A stretch of DNA of 64,000 bases, taken from NCBI GenBank assembly GCA_033085395.1, contig JANQBS010000118.1, positions 1 through 64,000 on the forward strand. Reading direction: 5' to 3'. Under the pieces are notes generated by a model, which was given only the letters and a program-made list of their open reading frames with translations, was not told the origin of the DNA and ran no database searches. Source of the DNA: Xanthoparmelia taractica. Its lineage: Eukaryota > Ascomycota > Lecanoromycetes > Lecanorales > Parmeliaceae. Each line of letters begins with the position of its first letter. Within the stretch, counting starts at the first letter, position 1. The position numbers and the translations under genes were made by a program. Positions 45,228 to 56,803 of the stretch are shown in pieces.

Positions 45228-45958
45228 ATGCATCTCAGCTTGTTCATTACCGTTGCCATCACAGGCCTCACCCAGCTTGCTGTCTGCCAGTCCATCGACC
45301 CCAGCACCATTCCCGACACAACCAAAGGTGAGATGCTGATTCCGAGTGTGGGTCTCAACCATGATCTGACAATGTACAGACCAATGGTGCAACGACCAGA
45401 AGAGTGCCTGCCCACTTATCTGCTTGCAGCTTCCAGGAGCATCGGGCCAACCAACATCGAATACTTGTGATCCCGTGAGTTACCTTGATGTTGCCCCTCA
45501 TCCAGTGCCCTTACTGATCAATGACGCAGACATCATTGGCCTACTCCTGCGTCTGCAACAACGGTCAACAGCCAAACGCGAGTCAATACTCCCAGACCAT
45601 TCCCTACTACGAATGTACCCAAGCAGCCACCGATTGTGTCAACAAATGTGAGCGAACAGACTCATCTTGCCAGAGTGCTTGCCGCTCCGACAATCCTTGC
45701 GGTGCCCAGCATCCCACACGGGTGAACACGTCCACAACCTCCACCATGACAGCCACGACCTCTTCTAGTGGAAGCTCGTCCAAGACTGCAAGCACTTCCG
45801 CTAGCAATACATTCACGGGATTCGGAGGGTCAGCCACCGCAACAAGCAAGAGTGTTGCTCCAGCCCGTATCCAGGCCCTCGCCCTAGGTTTTGGTGGCGA
45901 ATACGGTCTGCTCGTCGTCCTCGGTGGTATGATGGGCGGGTTCATGTTCGTGCTTTGA
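45228..45958 (+). CDS. GPI-anchored-type secreted cysteine-rich protein (DUF7707-like)
   Basis: Exons 45228-45327, 45380-45474, 45530-45958; 207 aa. Signal peptide MHLSLFITVAITGLTQLAVC, then SIDPSTIPDTTKDQWCNDQK and a domain of regularly spaced Cys (QWCNDQKSACPLIC, CVCNNGQ, CTQAATDCVNKCE, CQSACRSDNPCG). A Ser/Thr-rich linker (NTSTTSTMTATTSSSG) is followed by a small-residue site and a hydrophobic tail (LLVVLGGMMGGFMFVL), typical of GPI addition. Probably a cell-surface or wall protein; no enzymatic role is known for this family. The domain name is recalled, not searched. Confidence 0.85.
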
Positions 45959-46703
45959 TGGCCAGACAATCCAAACATGTGGAACCTGAGGGATGAACAG
46001 GTCGATTGGTATCGTGATCAACTCTCGACCACACTTTTCTTCACGCCCTGGACGGAGCATTTGCTGCTGTCCCTGGCTTTCCGGCTCGTCTTTATCCACA
46101 GTGTCTTCTAGCATAGCGTTGCGAAGCATCGGTCTTTACTGCATAGCGGATTCGTGGTCCAGCACTCTCTCAAAGTGTGTGGATAAAAGCATGGGAGGTG
46201 ATTTTGGTCATCTGATAATGGTTCTTTTCCAGATACCAAGTCTCTCTGTTCCTGTCATTTCTGATAGCGGATTAGCGAGCATCTTTATGGCGGCATTATT
46301 GGACAATTGAATATGTTTTAATCGTCTGGACATTCATTCCACGTTGCTCCAGAATGTGCAGAAAACGCTTGTGACTGCTCACCTATCATCGTTGTTGGGT
46401 ACCCCAGCCCAGAAGGATATCCGTCGTGTAACAAGCACTCCGTATAGCATCTCCACACTTTGCTTTAACGGATCCTCCTCGTGTTCTCTCTTGCATCCAA
46501 CAGCGTCACCACACCCCCAAAAATGTGCTCTTGCCGCTTACCCGTCCGTCCGGTATCACTCAACCACATCAGAAGCAATATCTCTCCAACATACCCTTCC
46601 TATTCCTTACCACTAACCCCATCAACTTCCCAATCAATCCACAAGCATATCCCCACTCACTCACCCACCCACCCAACCCCCCATCAAATCCTTTCACCTC
46701 ACC
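45959..46703. other. Intergenic between secreted-protein gene and convergent CDC26
   Basis: 745 bp. Its far end runs into a long C-rich tract that is the antisense of the Gly-rich CDC26 tail. No gene recognised. Confidence 0.45.
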
Positions 46704-47045
46704 TCACCTTCCCACCGCCATCCCGCTCCCCACAATCCTCTGCTCCCTTTCCCTTCCCCCTGCCCCTCCCACTGCCCCTCCTCCTCCCATTCCAACCCCC
46801 CCTGCCCCTCCAACTCTAACCCTCGCCCGATCCCCAGGTAGCGGCTTCAACTCATCGTTCGGATCCACCTTGCCACCATCGGCTGCACTACCGGTATTGT
46901 TATTGTTGTTATTATTGTTAGGTTGCGAATTCTCACGCTGGTTGTTGAGATTGTTAGTGGTGGTGGTTGTGAGGAGGCGGTGGTCGTCATAGGCGGCGAT
47001 GTCTTCGGTTGTGAGGGTTATGGCGGTGGGGTTGCGGCGGAGCAT
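46704..47045 (-). CDS. CDC26: Anaphase-promoting complex subunit CDC26 (Apc12)
   Basis: Single exon, 113 aa. The N-terminus MLRRNPTAITLTTEDIAAYD is the conserved CDC26 signature; this acetylated helix inserts into the TPR groove of Apc6/Cdc16 and stabilises it. The rest is low complexity: a polyThr segment, eight or so consecutive Asn, and a Gly/Val/Ala-rich tail ending in REREQRI. The N-terminal position of the motif fixes the start. It is divergent from the gene at 47269 over 223 bp. CDC26 is small and easily missed by gene callers. Confidence 0.85.
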   Translation of the reverse strand: MLRRNPTAITLTTEDIAAYDDHRLLTTTTTNNLNNQRENSQPNNNNNNNNTGSAADGGKVDPNDELKPLPGDRARVRVGGAGGVGMGGGGAVGGAGGREREQRIVGSGMAVGR

Positions 47046-47268
47046 TTTGGTGAGGAGGGAGAAGGTGATTGTGTAATGCAGTGTAAGAAGGGAGGATGAC
47101 CGAGGGTTGAGCGCGCTGTTTTGGTACGTGTAGAACAAGGTAGCGTGTCTTAGCCGGATCTCGGCAAGTCCCGCGGCAGCTTTTCTCAAGACGTTTTATT
47201 AGAAGCATTCAGCAGCACATCAACTCAATTGGTGTGACCTCTAGGTGATCTGAAGCACACCTTGCGCC

Positions 47269-48849
47269 ATGCAAAAATGGCACATCCACTCCGCCATCGG
47301 AAGAGGCAGGCCTGTCTCGTACAAGCCGAGAAGCATGATCCTCTGCGCTCGTGACTACATCCACACGACCTCACCTCAGAATCAGGAAAATGCGCAGCAA
47401 AGAACCGCAGAAGGTCGGTTTTAGCTCTTGATATCCGCTTTGCATTCCATGTTCTAACAAATCGCTATAGAACCATCGAAGCCTCCCCTCAACCGCGCCC
47501 AACGTCTCCAAGAAGCAACTTCTTCCATAGAAGATTTATATCTCCATTCTACTGCTCATGGTACCGGCAGGCAACCAACCAGGCTTTCTTCAGGGCAATA
47601 CGGGGTCCCATTCAGCAAAAATGTTCTCGATAGCAAGACTTATACAATACCTAGAGGTGGTAGACCGGCTGCTGACCGAGACGTCAATCAAGCAGCGGCT
47701 GATGCAAGAGGTTTGGGTGCTAGGCCTGAAGGGGCACATCAACCGGCGAGAGATGCAAGAAGCCTGGGTGCTAGACCTGCACTGAGGTCTGATAATTACA
47801 GGAACGCTATAAGGTCCGCTGGTCAAGAGGTCAATCAACCGGTTGATGCAAGGAGTTTGGGTGCTAGGCCTCAGGGAGCACAAGAGTCGTTTTCCAGGAG
47901 GAGCGTCGGAGCTAGAAGATCCGCTGGTCAAGAGGTCAATCAACCGGTTGATGCAAGAAGCTTAGGTGCCAGGCCTGAGGGAGCACAAGGCCCCTCTCTT
48001 ATCAAGAAGGTCCTATGGGGCTCTTCTGTTGAGAAACAGGTGTCCCCGGAAGGATCGAGATTCCAGTCTCGCAATCCACGAGGCGGCAATGGCGTCCAAA
48101 GCCATGCTCTTACAGATATGGATAGTTCCCGACAGAGCTTTCCCAAAAGGCAGAATGGTCCTGGGCAACGAGTCGGCGGCCGCGTTGGTCGCCCACGAGC
48201 CTCTCGCAACAATGACGATTCTGAGCCCAAGCGGCGGAAGCGTGGCGGAGGACAGGGTTCGAACGGAGAGAACCGCTTTGGCCCCAAAGAGGAGCAATGG
48301 ACAAAGGAAGAGAAACAGTACTTAAAAGAGAAAGCAGAGCGGCAGTCGCAGAAGCCTGAGCATTACGAGCCCGTGGAATCCAGTAAGGAGGCGTTTATCG
48401 GAATAGGGCCTGCGACTGCATCAGACGAGTGGGGTATGATCGAGATGCTCGGAGAGCGACTGCTGCTGGCAAGGAAATATTTAGATCGCAAGTTCATACA
48501 GTGGGATAGTAAAGAGCAGAAGGCTGATGTGATGGCCGTGGTTGAGAAGCTGAAGGCTGTCAGAGGAGGAGGGAAACCCAATGGAGACATGGAGACAGCT
48601 TCGCCGACGTCAGCGAATGGGGACCAGCAAGCACAAGCTCTGATGCAGAAGTTGATTGCAGGGGAGTATGCGAAGTTCAGAAAATCAAAGAAACGCGATG
48701 TTCTAGGGCAGGTGGAAATGTCCGTGCACCGAAACGACAGCTTCTACCCCGACGATGAGAAATCACTACTGGAAAAGGTGAGAAGTATCTTGCCTGCCGA
48801 GCAAGCCTTGAAGGGTGGGAGGAGCGCGACGAATAAGATGAGAGCATGA
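47269..48849 (+). CDS. Fungal-specific protein with internal coding repeats, function unknown
   Basis: Exons 47269-47413 and 47471-48849, 507 aa. The Arg-rich, acid-poor first 30 residues (MQKWHIHSAIGRGRPVSYKP) could be a mitochondrial presequence. Then comes LNRAQRLQEATSSIEDLY, a repeat section built on VNQPVDARSLGARPxGAQ (about 47674-47990, four to five imperfect units), a basic section (PKRRKRGGG) and a conserved-looking C-terminal domain with KEEQWTKEEKQYLKEKAE, EAFIGIGPATASDEWGMIEM and NDSFYPDDEKSLLEKVRSIL. I do not recognise a named family; a mitochondrial gene-expression role is conceivable from the presequence and from the mitochondrial RRF gene downstream, but is only inference. Confidence 0.75.
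47674..47990 (+). repeat. Coding minisatellite within the 47269 gene
   Basis: Imperfect tandem units around GATGCAAGAAGCTTAGGTGC, giving DARSLGARP in protein. A longer unit including RSAGQEVNQPVD occurs twice almost identically (about 47817-47875 and 47918-47990). All units keep the reading frame. Confidence 0.7.
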
Positions 48850-49114
48850 GGTCCGTCCAGCTATATTGAGAGACCCAACATATTGCTGTATAACAGTCTT
48901 CGGTAGATAGCTTAGGTTGTACAAAGGCGTCCTAGAAATACCAACAATAACTTCCTCTGCCAACTACATCACATTGAACTGGTCGAACATCATTAGACAT
49001 CGACAACCAGATCGCTAGACTGCCGTCCCAACAAGCCTAGCGCAGCCCTAACCTCCAAAAAAAAAGATTAAAGATCACAGGCCAGGAACCACGACCAGTA
49101 CCTCCAACCAGACA

Positions 49115-50158
49115 ATGCGGGCAAAGCCCCCCAGCACCCTCATCACCATAATCCTTCGCCCCCTCACCCTCACCCACCAAGTCTACTTTCCCCCAACACC
49201 CCTCTCCCTCCTCCCCCCTTTCCACCGCACCCTAACCACAACCCCCCTCCTCGCCAAAAAAGGCGGAAAGCAAAACTCCAAACGCACCGTCCCCCTCAAC
49301 GCCTCCAAAGCGCAATCCTCCTCCTCCTCCTCCTCCGAACCAGTCAACGCGTTCGACTTTTCCGACTACACGGCCGCGATACAGCGCGCGCACGAGCGCT
49401 TAAAGGCGGAACTGAGCAAGGTGAAAGCGGGGGGTAGGAGCGCGGAGGAGATTGAGGGGGTGAGGGTTTTGTTGGGGGGGAAGAGGGATAGGGAATGGGG
49501 CGAAGGCCGGCGTGGGGGGGAAGATGGGGGGAAGAGTGTGGGTGGGAAGCATGGGAGTAAGGAAGGGGAAAAGGGGCAGGGGAAGGGGAAAATGGATGTG
49601 AGGTTGGGGGATGTCGCGAGCGTGGTGGCTCGGGGGCGGAACGTGGGCGTGTTGGTTGGGGAGAAGGAGGTGAGTTGCAACCCAACCCATGCTTTCACCT
49701 CCCCCTCTCTCTTTACACAGCATGAAGCTCCAATGGAATATACACATCCCAATTCTCTACAAACACCCAGTACAAACCCGCTAACCACGTAACCCACCCT
49801 TCCCACTCTCCAGCACCTAAAACCCATCCTCTCATCCCTCGCCTTCGTCCCCTCCCTAACCTATACAACCTCGCCCACCGACCCTTTGACAATAACCATC
49901 GCGATCCCCCCCGTAACGGCCGAGTCGCGACTCGCAGCGAAGAAGCAGGCGGATAAAAAGGGGGAGGAGGCGCTGTTTGCGCTGCGGGAAGCGAGGGGGG
50001 CGCAGAGGAAGAGGCATCGGAGGATGGAGTTGGGGCGGTTGGTGGTGCCGGATGAGCTGAGGAGGGCGGAGAGGGAGGTGGAGAGGATGAACGAGGGGGC
50101 AGTGGGGGAGGCGAGGGGGTTGGTGGAGGGGTGTAGGAGGGGGTTGGAGGGGGGGTGA
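49115..50158 (+). CDS. RRF1: Mitochondrial ribosome recycling factor
   Basis: Exons 49115-49669 and 49814-50158, 299 aa. A mitochondrial presequence (MRAKPPSTLITIILRPLTLT and a basic, Ser/Thr-rich region up to TTPLLAKKGGK) precedes an RRF domain. The start is FSDYTAAIQRAHERLKAELS, matching the first long helix of RRF. The C-terminal helix has RKRHRRMELGRLVVPDELRR. RRF splits post-termination ribosomes together with EF-G2. The central part (WGEGRRGGEDGGKSVGGKHG) is unusually Gly-rich and longer than in bacterial RRF. The Met start precedes the best presequence and 265 bp separate it from the upstream gene. Confidence 0.8.
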
Positions 50159-50522
50159 TTTCGATGGTGGCTGTAGGGGCATGATGTACCATAATAGGAT
50201 CGGTGGTGTATTTTTAAATGAAAAGCTAAAGGCTTGTACAGTAACTTCGGCAGACTGGTGGAATGTTTGAGCACGTAAATACTTTGTCTATTCGCTCTAG
50301 CTCAACCATTACTCCTAAGAAGATCAAAAGACAAAAGCCTCAAGACAACCAGAAAGTATATGCGCAAGACGGGATTGGGGAAAGGGGCATCTCCAGCGTC
50401 ATGGCCGGAGAGTGATGTAACTTTTGAGTACCTGAAGCACCGCAATGGCATGCTAGAAGTCCGCTGCAACGCATCGTGGATATCGTCAAATGCATAGCTC
50501 TCCTATCTAGTGAATCGAAAAA
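50159..50522. other. Intergenic between RRF1 and convergent Hsp70 gene
   Basis: 364 bp. No gene or repeat recognised. Confidence 0.5.
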
Positions 50523-52902
50523 TTAGCGGGTGGACATGGCCTTGGTCACTAATCTCTTAAGAGCCAGCTCCTTCTTCTTTAAGTCGTCAGAGTTGGAGTC
50601 TTCGATCTCCAACTGGGCCATGGCGTCGCTGAGGGCGGTTTCAATCTTTTCTTTCGTCTTCCCCTTAAGCTTAAGAGACATCGTTGGATCCGAAGTAATC
50701 TCTTCGACGCGGGAGATATACGACTCGAGTTGTTGTCGGGCCTCAAATTTCTTGCTGAAAGCGTCGTCGCTGTTCTTGAACTTGGCAGCGTCTGAAACAC
50801 CGTCAGTACAAACATATGAGTGAATTTTTTTTGAACACTTACCGCTAATCATGTTCTCGATCTCGCTCGATGAGAGCTTGCCGACTGAGTTGGAAATAGT
50901 GATATTTGCACTGCGTCCAGACGTCTTTTCAGTAGCAGTGACCTTAAGAATACCATTAACGTCGACTTCGAAGACAACCTCGAGGACGGCGTCACCAGCC
51001 TTCATAGGCGGTATTGGTGCAAGGGTAAATTCACCCAAAGAGGTGTTATCCTCACAGTTGACACGCTCGCCCTGGAACACTGGAAATTGCACTGTCTGTT
51101 GGTTATCTGCGACGGTAGTGAAAGTTCTGTTATCAAACGTATTAGCATCTGCTCATGGTGGCTGACAAAATGCTGATGAAAAATCCAAAACGGTGAGCTG
51201 TAGAATCACGTCTAGGTCGAGGCTTTGGCCACTCTTTGTAAGTGACGCTTCCCGGCCTTGTGCATTTCCAGATAAGAGGGCTTGGTACAAGGATAAGAGC
51301 AGATTTCGCAACGGTAACTCTTGACAACGCCCAAATTGGCCTTCTTAACGTTGTTCAAGTGACGAGGGGAGGCATTAGAAATGTGACTGACCTCTTCTTC
51401 AGGCACGGGACGGTCTGTCCCCGGGGAACCACGGCAGCAAAGATGTTGCCTTCCATCGCAACACCAAGGGAGAGAGGTACAACGTCAAGGAGTAGAAGAT
51501 CTGCAGTATCAGCAGAGGTGGCTTTCCCTGACAGGATACCAGCTTGAACAGCAGCGCCATAGGCGACAGCCTCGTCAGGGTTGATGCTTTTTTCAAGCTT
51601 CTTGCCGTCGAAGAAGTCACTTAGGAGCTTTTGTATCCTTGGAATACGGGTAGATCCACCAACAAGCACAATCTCGTCTACTTTGCTTTTGTCGAGGTTT
51701 GCGTCTTTCAATACCTGTTGTACCGGGTCAATAGTGCCGTTGAAAGCTTTAGCGTTGAGGTCTTCGAAACGAGCTCGCGTGATTTGGGCATTGAAATCCT
51801 CGCCATCAAAGAGAGAGTCAATCTCGACTGTCGTTTGTGTACCATTAGACAACGTACGCTTAGCCCGCTCACACGCTGTCCGTAAGCGCCGAAGAGCACG
51901 CGAGTCTCCGGAAAGGTCCTTCTTGGTCTTCCGCTGGAACTCTTTCTTGAAATGCTCCAAGAGGTTGGTGTCAAAGTCCTGGCCTCCAAGATGGGTATCA
52001 CCAGCCGTGGCCTTGACAGTGAACACTCCTCCCTGAATGTGCAGCAGAGACACATCGAATGTTCCTCCTCCCAGATCGTAGATCAAAACATTCCTCTCCT
52101 TCTCAGACTTTCCTGAACCAAGGCCGTAGGCAATAGCAGCGGCCGTGGGTTCGTTGATGATTCGCAAGACCTGTAGATCAGCGATCGCGCCTGCATCTTT
52201 TGTTGCTTGACGCTGGTTGTCGTTGAAGTATGCCGGTACGGTAATGACAGCCTTCTTCACTTTCTTGCCGAGCTTAGTCTCTGCTACCTCTTTCATCTAT
52301 AGACTAGTTAGAAAAAGAATGCTTTGGTAAGCGCTGCCAAACGTACTTTCATCAAAACCATGGACGAAATTTCTTGTGGGGAAAATGTCTTGGTCTCCTT
52401 GAGGTATTCGACTTGCACCATTGGGTTTCCTCCTTGGTCTACGACCTTGAACGGCCATGATTCGATATCCTTCTTGACTGTAGGGTCATCGAATCTTCGT
52501 CCAATAAGGCGCCTAGGGGAAACGTTAGAAATGGGCTTCCAGGACTATTGCCCCTAAGATAATTTGATAAAAATGGCTTACTTGATATCGAAGATTGTGT
52601 TCGCAGGGTTCATAGCAGCTTGATTTTTTGCGGACTCGCCAATCAATCGCTCCTCGTCGGTGAAGGAGACGAAAGAGGGTGTTGTGAAGCTACCTTGCTC
52701 GTTTGCAACTAGGCATGCATTAGATCTTTCTCAGGCGGTACATGTAGTCAACGTACTGATCTCGACGTTCGTTCCCTCATAGTTGGCAACACATGAGTAC
52801 GTGGTACCTATACGCAACGGTCAGCTAGATCAAGGCGTTAAAGCTGCGGGCAGGTTTACCCAAGTCGATGCCTATGGCTCCTTCGTAGACCTCGTCCGCC
52901 AT
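50523..52902 (-). CDS. SSB1: Ribosome-associated Hsp70, SSB type
   Basis: Seven exons (52860-52902, 52757-52807, 52582-52708, 52347-52512, 51392-52296, 50843-51126, 50523-50791), 614 aa, the usual SSB length. Start MADEVYEGAIGIDLG leads into the phosphate-1 motif GIDLGTTYSCV; NEPTAAAIAYGLGSG and VLIYDLGGGTFDVSLL follow in the ATPase domain, then NIFAAVVPRGQTVP and the substrate-binding domain with FQGERVNCEDN and FTLAPIPPMKAGD. SSB chaperones act with RAC on nascent chains at the ribosome. There is no EEVD end (it ends KAMSTR), as expected for SSB. The first five introns (splicing 48-70 nt) contrast with the 265-nt intron 51127-51391, which contains a zinc-finger reading frame. Confidence 0.95.
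51212..51352 (-). CDS. C2H2 zinc-finger reading frame inside an SSB1 intron
   Basis: On the gene's own strand, within intron 51127-51391, a frame reads ANLGVVKSYRCEICSYPCTK, then PSYLEMHKAGKRHLQRVAKA and a stop at 51212. Spacing is C-x2-C-x12-H-x5-H, as in U1/zf-met-type fingers. Codons look ordinary. It is open upstream into exon 5 only in another frame, and no start Met is near. It may be a cassette exon giving an alternative Hsp70 C-terminus, a fragment captured from another gene, or a relic. It is not part of the canonical SSB1 protein. Confidence 0.45.
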   Translation of the reverse strand, partial: NVKKANLGVVKSYRCEICSYPCTKPSYLEMHKAGKRHLQRVAKAST

Positions 52903-53360
52903 GATGTAAAGATATGATTAAGTCAGTGAAAGTTTGTAGAGGTGTTTACTAGAAAAGGAGAGGGGTTCGTAGTAAGGAAAGCGGTGTGAAAGATTTGGCA
53001 GTTGAGTCCCAAAAATTTCAAGACACCAGAACAGTGGGAAGATCATACCCGCCTCTTAGCGCGATATCTTACCAACACCACTTTCCATAGGGTTGTCTAC
53101 TAAACAATGCTCAACGATTCGCAAGAGAAGGCCGTTCGTAGTTTTCAGTCAATTTGATGTGAGAAGATTGATCTTGTTTTACTCGGCGGATGCTAAGTAG
53201 GTCGATTATTAACATCCGCGGTACTCAACGAACAGTGCTTTCGACGATAATGGAGGAAGTCTGGGTATGGCATGAACATTGAACTCCACGCTCAATGCTG
53301 ATATGCTAGCCAATTCAAGTCCCTTGCAATATTCGTCCGTCTCAGATCATCTCCCAGCCC
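52903..53360. other. SSB1 upstream region / 3' end of Rsc4 gene
   Basis: 458 bp. No clear heat-shock element was identified by eye. Nothing else recognised. Confidence 0.4.
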
Positions 53361-56049
53361 TTACAACGTCTTTTGAAGGTGAACAAAAACGCTAAATTTC
53401 TCGAACTCGATATCCTGCCCTGACCCAACCTTTGGAGCACCCCTAGGAGGACCCGCAATGATTTCAACTTCGATAGAATTGACGCCAGGTACGAGGCGCG
53501 TCTCATAGACCGGATGCCTAGGATCAGGTTCCCCGGTCTGCCGGATCGGCTCCAGCCTACTGTTCCCGCATGAAACGATGGTCTTGCTAGGCCGATGCAT
53601 CAGACTCGAGGAGACTGTCGGCGTAATACGCAGGAAAAAGTGAGTATATGGCACAGTAATGGTCCGGGACTGCTGAGTATGAGTAGACGATGCAGGTATA
53701 TCAAGGCTGAGGTGGTTCTTGATATTCAGACCGGGATGGGTGGCGACATTGAGATTCGCAATGAGTGCGTCTGAGGCACCTATTACTGTTTAGCAAAGAT
53801 TCGGTGTTATCATCATAATGCGAGATGATTACCTTTCCCTGGCTGCCTCAATCGCGAATTGAAAGGCGTACTTGAAGCTTGGCTAGTAGGAGCAACGCCG
53901 TTCCGGCCTGTTTGAGGATGGGGGCTACCACTGGGCATTCGAGAAGATATGTGCATTGGTGGAGGCATTTGCGAAATTGAAGCACTCGGGCTTTGTCGAG
54001 ATTCGCTCGTTCCGTTTGGAATTGCGTTGAGTGCCGGCGATTGGCTGTGGGTTGTTTCGGTCTTCATGCCGCTCATAGCGTGTTCAGCAGATCCGCTCGG
54101 CTCGTGAGGCAATCGACTTGTGGTAGGATTTGCTATGGATCCTGAGCGAGATTGTAAGTGTCCGCAGATGTCGCAGGGTAGGGATATCATGTTACCTTTG
54201 CCTGGCGCATAGCCATTGGCGCCCGCTCGCACGAGCTCCTGTTGACGTTTGAGAGACTCGTTATCTACCGACATTGGAGCAGACCCAGTAGCTTTTTGCC
54301 CACCGAATTTCAACGTGATCTTCGGTGGTTCCGGAGACTTGGCTGGCATTCTAAGCTTGACCTTTGGCTGCGGAGGCTCTGCAACAGATCGTTTCGCTTC
54401 GGCTACGCGAGTCTGGAAGTACGACTGGTCCGTATATTAGTACCCTGCGTTGGATTTAAGTTGGGGACAATGAACCTCAAGCTCCTCGGACAATACAAAT
54501 ATGTCACTACCATCCTCGTTATAATCTCGCGCATTTTTCCAAATATAACTGACTTCCTCCTCAAACGCGTGCCAGCTCTTCAAAAATGTCGACCCCGTAG
54601 GCGGTTCTCTACCTTTAATCCCTCGCACCAGCTTCTGGACACTTTTAAGAGAGACTGGGTGCCTTATGAGCTTATAGTAATCAACAAGAGTTCGAGGGGG
54701 GAGATGGATGAAGGGAGCAAAGATTGCTTGATCCCTGTTCCGGACAATCAGCCAGCACGCGTGTGATAGTGTACTCCAACCTACTCAGCATCTGTGTGAT
54801 TCATTATCTCGCCAACTATCTTCTCCTGCGCCTGCTGAAACGTGTTGCCCTCAAAGCTTTCGTAGGCACCCTCAACATCCTGTACTGCTGGCGTCGAGCT
54901 TGCTCTGCGGTCATTTGCTGCTGCGGACGAGCCTACACGTGTGACTAGCCTGGTGCGCTTTTCAGTAGGTTTGGCAACCTCTTCCGGATCGGTTTCACCC
55001 TCGGCATCCTGCTCGTGGGTGTTCTCAGGCTTTTCTTGCTTAACCCGCCACCCTTCTGGAACTGGGGTAGTATAAGGGACGTAGCTTGGGTCCTTGTAGG
55101 CAGGATTGTTCACTTGCATAAAGACTTGGAGTTGTTTGCGTATCTTTTCGGAGTCTGAGAAGGCCTGGGAGCGCTTCTCATTGAAAGCTTTGGCATTACT
55201 GATCATGCGCCTGAGATCTCCTTCCAATATGGTCATATTAGGATACTCATTGTTGTTCAATTTTGCCTGGAGAGATGGGTCATGGTCAGCATGCTATCTG
55301 ACAATAATGTGAACGCGTGGAGTGCATAGCGCTGGAGAGACCTGGAAAGCAGAACAGATGCGCCGCCTCTGACAACATAAAGACGACTGACCTCCACGGT
55401 ATCCAAAGCCACAGGAAGGCCGACTCTTTGATAGTAGTGAGGCACTTTCTTCTGTACAATGACTGCGCTTTAGTGGCTGCACTAGCTCTTGCCAGAGGGA
55501 TATCATACCTTGTCAGGTAGAGACAAGAACAATGTAGCTATGAGGTGGTCCCTAATTGGCACCGTATTAGCGATTACGGCTCAAGCATGCGTATGCGCAG
55601 ATGCATTGGCATGCTTACCCTTTGTCGCGGGCATTTTTGATTTGATTCAGGAATTGAAGACCAAGTTGGGTGGTTCCTTCTGGCGTTTCCTCCCCATCGA
55701 CCTTTAAAAACGTGTCGGTCAGCCATAGTATAGGTGAGGATTCGCAAGTTTGGCACTTGGAAAGGTGGTTGCATAAAAGAGTCAAGTAGCGCGACAAGCA
55801 GCTGTAGAGTTGACAAGTCCGAAGCCTTGCGGCCCTAGCGAAAGGCGATGACCATGTCCGTGAATTCTCCTCAACCCCTCGTCCTTTTCAAGTACAACCA
55901 CACAACAGTCATAACCCAACCAAAACAACGTGATACAAACTTCATAGCAGACATACCTGTGTCTTCCTTCGCTTCGAAGCTGGACCTTCCATTTCCTCTA
56001 GCGCTTGTGACGCTCCGGCACTCGTGGCAGCTCTTCGCTTTGAGCTCAT
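53361..56049 (-). CDS. RSC4: RSC chromatin-remodelling complex subunit Rsc4 (tandem bromodomains)
   Basis: Ten exons (55957-56049, 55757-55834, 55619-55701, 55509-55551, 55392-55451, 54785-55266, 54476-54734, 54196-54424, 53833-54141, 53361-53779), 684 aa with consistent phases. Bromodomain 1 starts GLQFLNQIKNARDKG, goes on DHLIATLFLSLPDKKKVPHY and reaches NAKAFNEKRSQ, where Asn binds acetyl-lysine. Bromodomain 2 runs from QAIFAPFIHLPPRTLVDYYK to NARDYNEDGSDIF. A Pro/Ser linker leads to the Rsc4 C-terminal domain (GASDALIANLNVATHPGLNI to VFVHLQKTL). It reads acetylated histone tails for the RSC remodeller. The small early exons (43-83 nt) were set by phase and bromodomain continuity; exon 2 (GRKASDLSTLQLL) is least sure. 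Confidence 0.88.
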
Positions 56050-56803
56050 CTCTTTGGGGCGCGGCGGTCGCAGGGGGATAACAAGTTGCGGGCAACCAGT
56101 GCTCCGGCCGAGTCAACACCGCTGGCTTCTACGACGCAACGATCCAGCTCAACGAACCTCCGATTTATTGGGGATACTTCAGCGCCAGAAAGTCCAGTGC
56201 GCCCTTTGGGGGGTGGTCTATTTTGAACAGGGTTGTGAGTGGGATGGGTAAGAGCCAAAGCGTTATCGCAGTATGCTCAACACAAGGCGTGGGAATTCAA
56301 TAGAGATATCAATTGAGGGAGCAGCTGTATGAGCAATATGCGATGATTTAGCAATCTAAGGCCTGTACTCAAACAACATATCATCAATCTCAGGCTGTTT
56401 TGATGGGTCACTTAGAATATGGTTAGCGTGCCAAGCAAATCTTCTGCCCCGCGAAGAACAACCGAACGGAAAACGCAGGCGCAGGCCGATTGTGTGTTTA
56501 CTCTTTACCTACCACCTCGTGCAACAGTCCCTACAGCCTTGCTTGGTCCACGTACAAAGCTGCCTACCTTGAAAGCGCTTTACTCGCTCTACACCTTGCT
56601 GTGCTAGCTTACGTGGAAAGCCGGCAATCCTCATTGCTCGTGGGGGCCTGAAACAAGTGACAGGGTTCTCCAGCTCATTCACTCCACGGCCGAGCACCTG
56701 ACACGACTCCATTCAAAATAATCACCATCGTCAATAACATCTGGATCTTCCTGCTTCTAACTACGAGATCCAATCTCGCTCAGCTTTCAACTGTTCCCAT
56801 ACC
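56050..56803. other. Divergent promoter region of RSC4 and CKS1
   Basis: 754 bp between divergent starts; the only signs seen are short pyrimidine runs. No additional gene recognised. Confidence 0.45.

Noticed and set aside
46640..46830. Pro-rich plus-strand ORFs over a C-rich tract
   Set aside because: They are the antisense of the Gly-rich tail of CDC26.
49344..49827. Long minus-strand Pro/Ser-rich ORFs
   Set aside because: Shadows of the GC-rich RRF1 exon 1.
54142..54195. CDICGH zinc-finger-like string in Rsc4
   Set aside because: It lies in a 54-nt stretch with good donor (GTAACA) and acceptor (CGCTCAG) that is better read as an intron; no second Cys/His pair follows.
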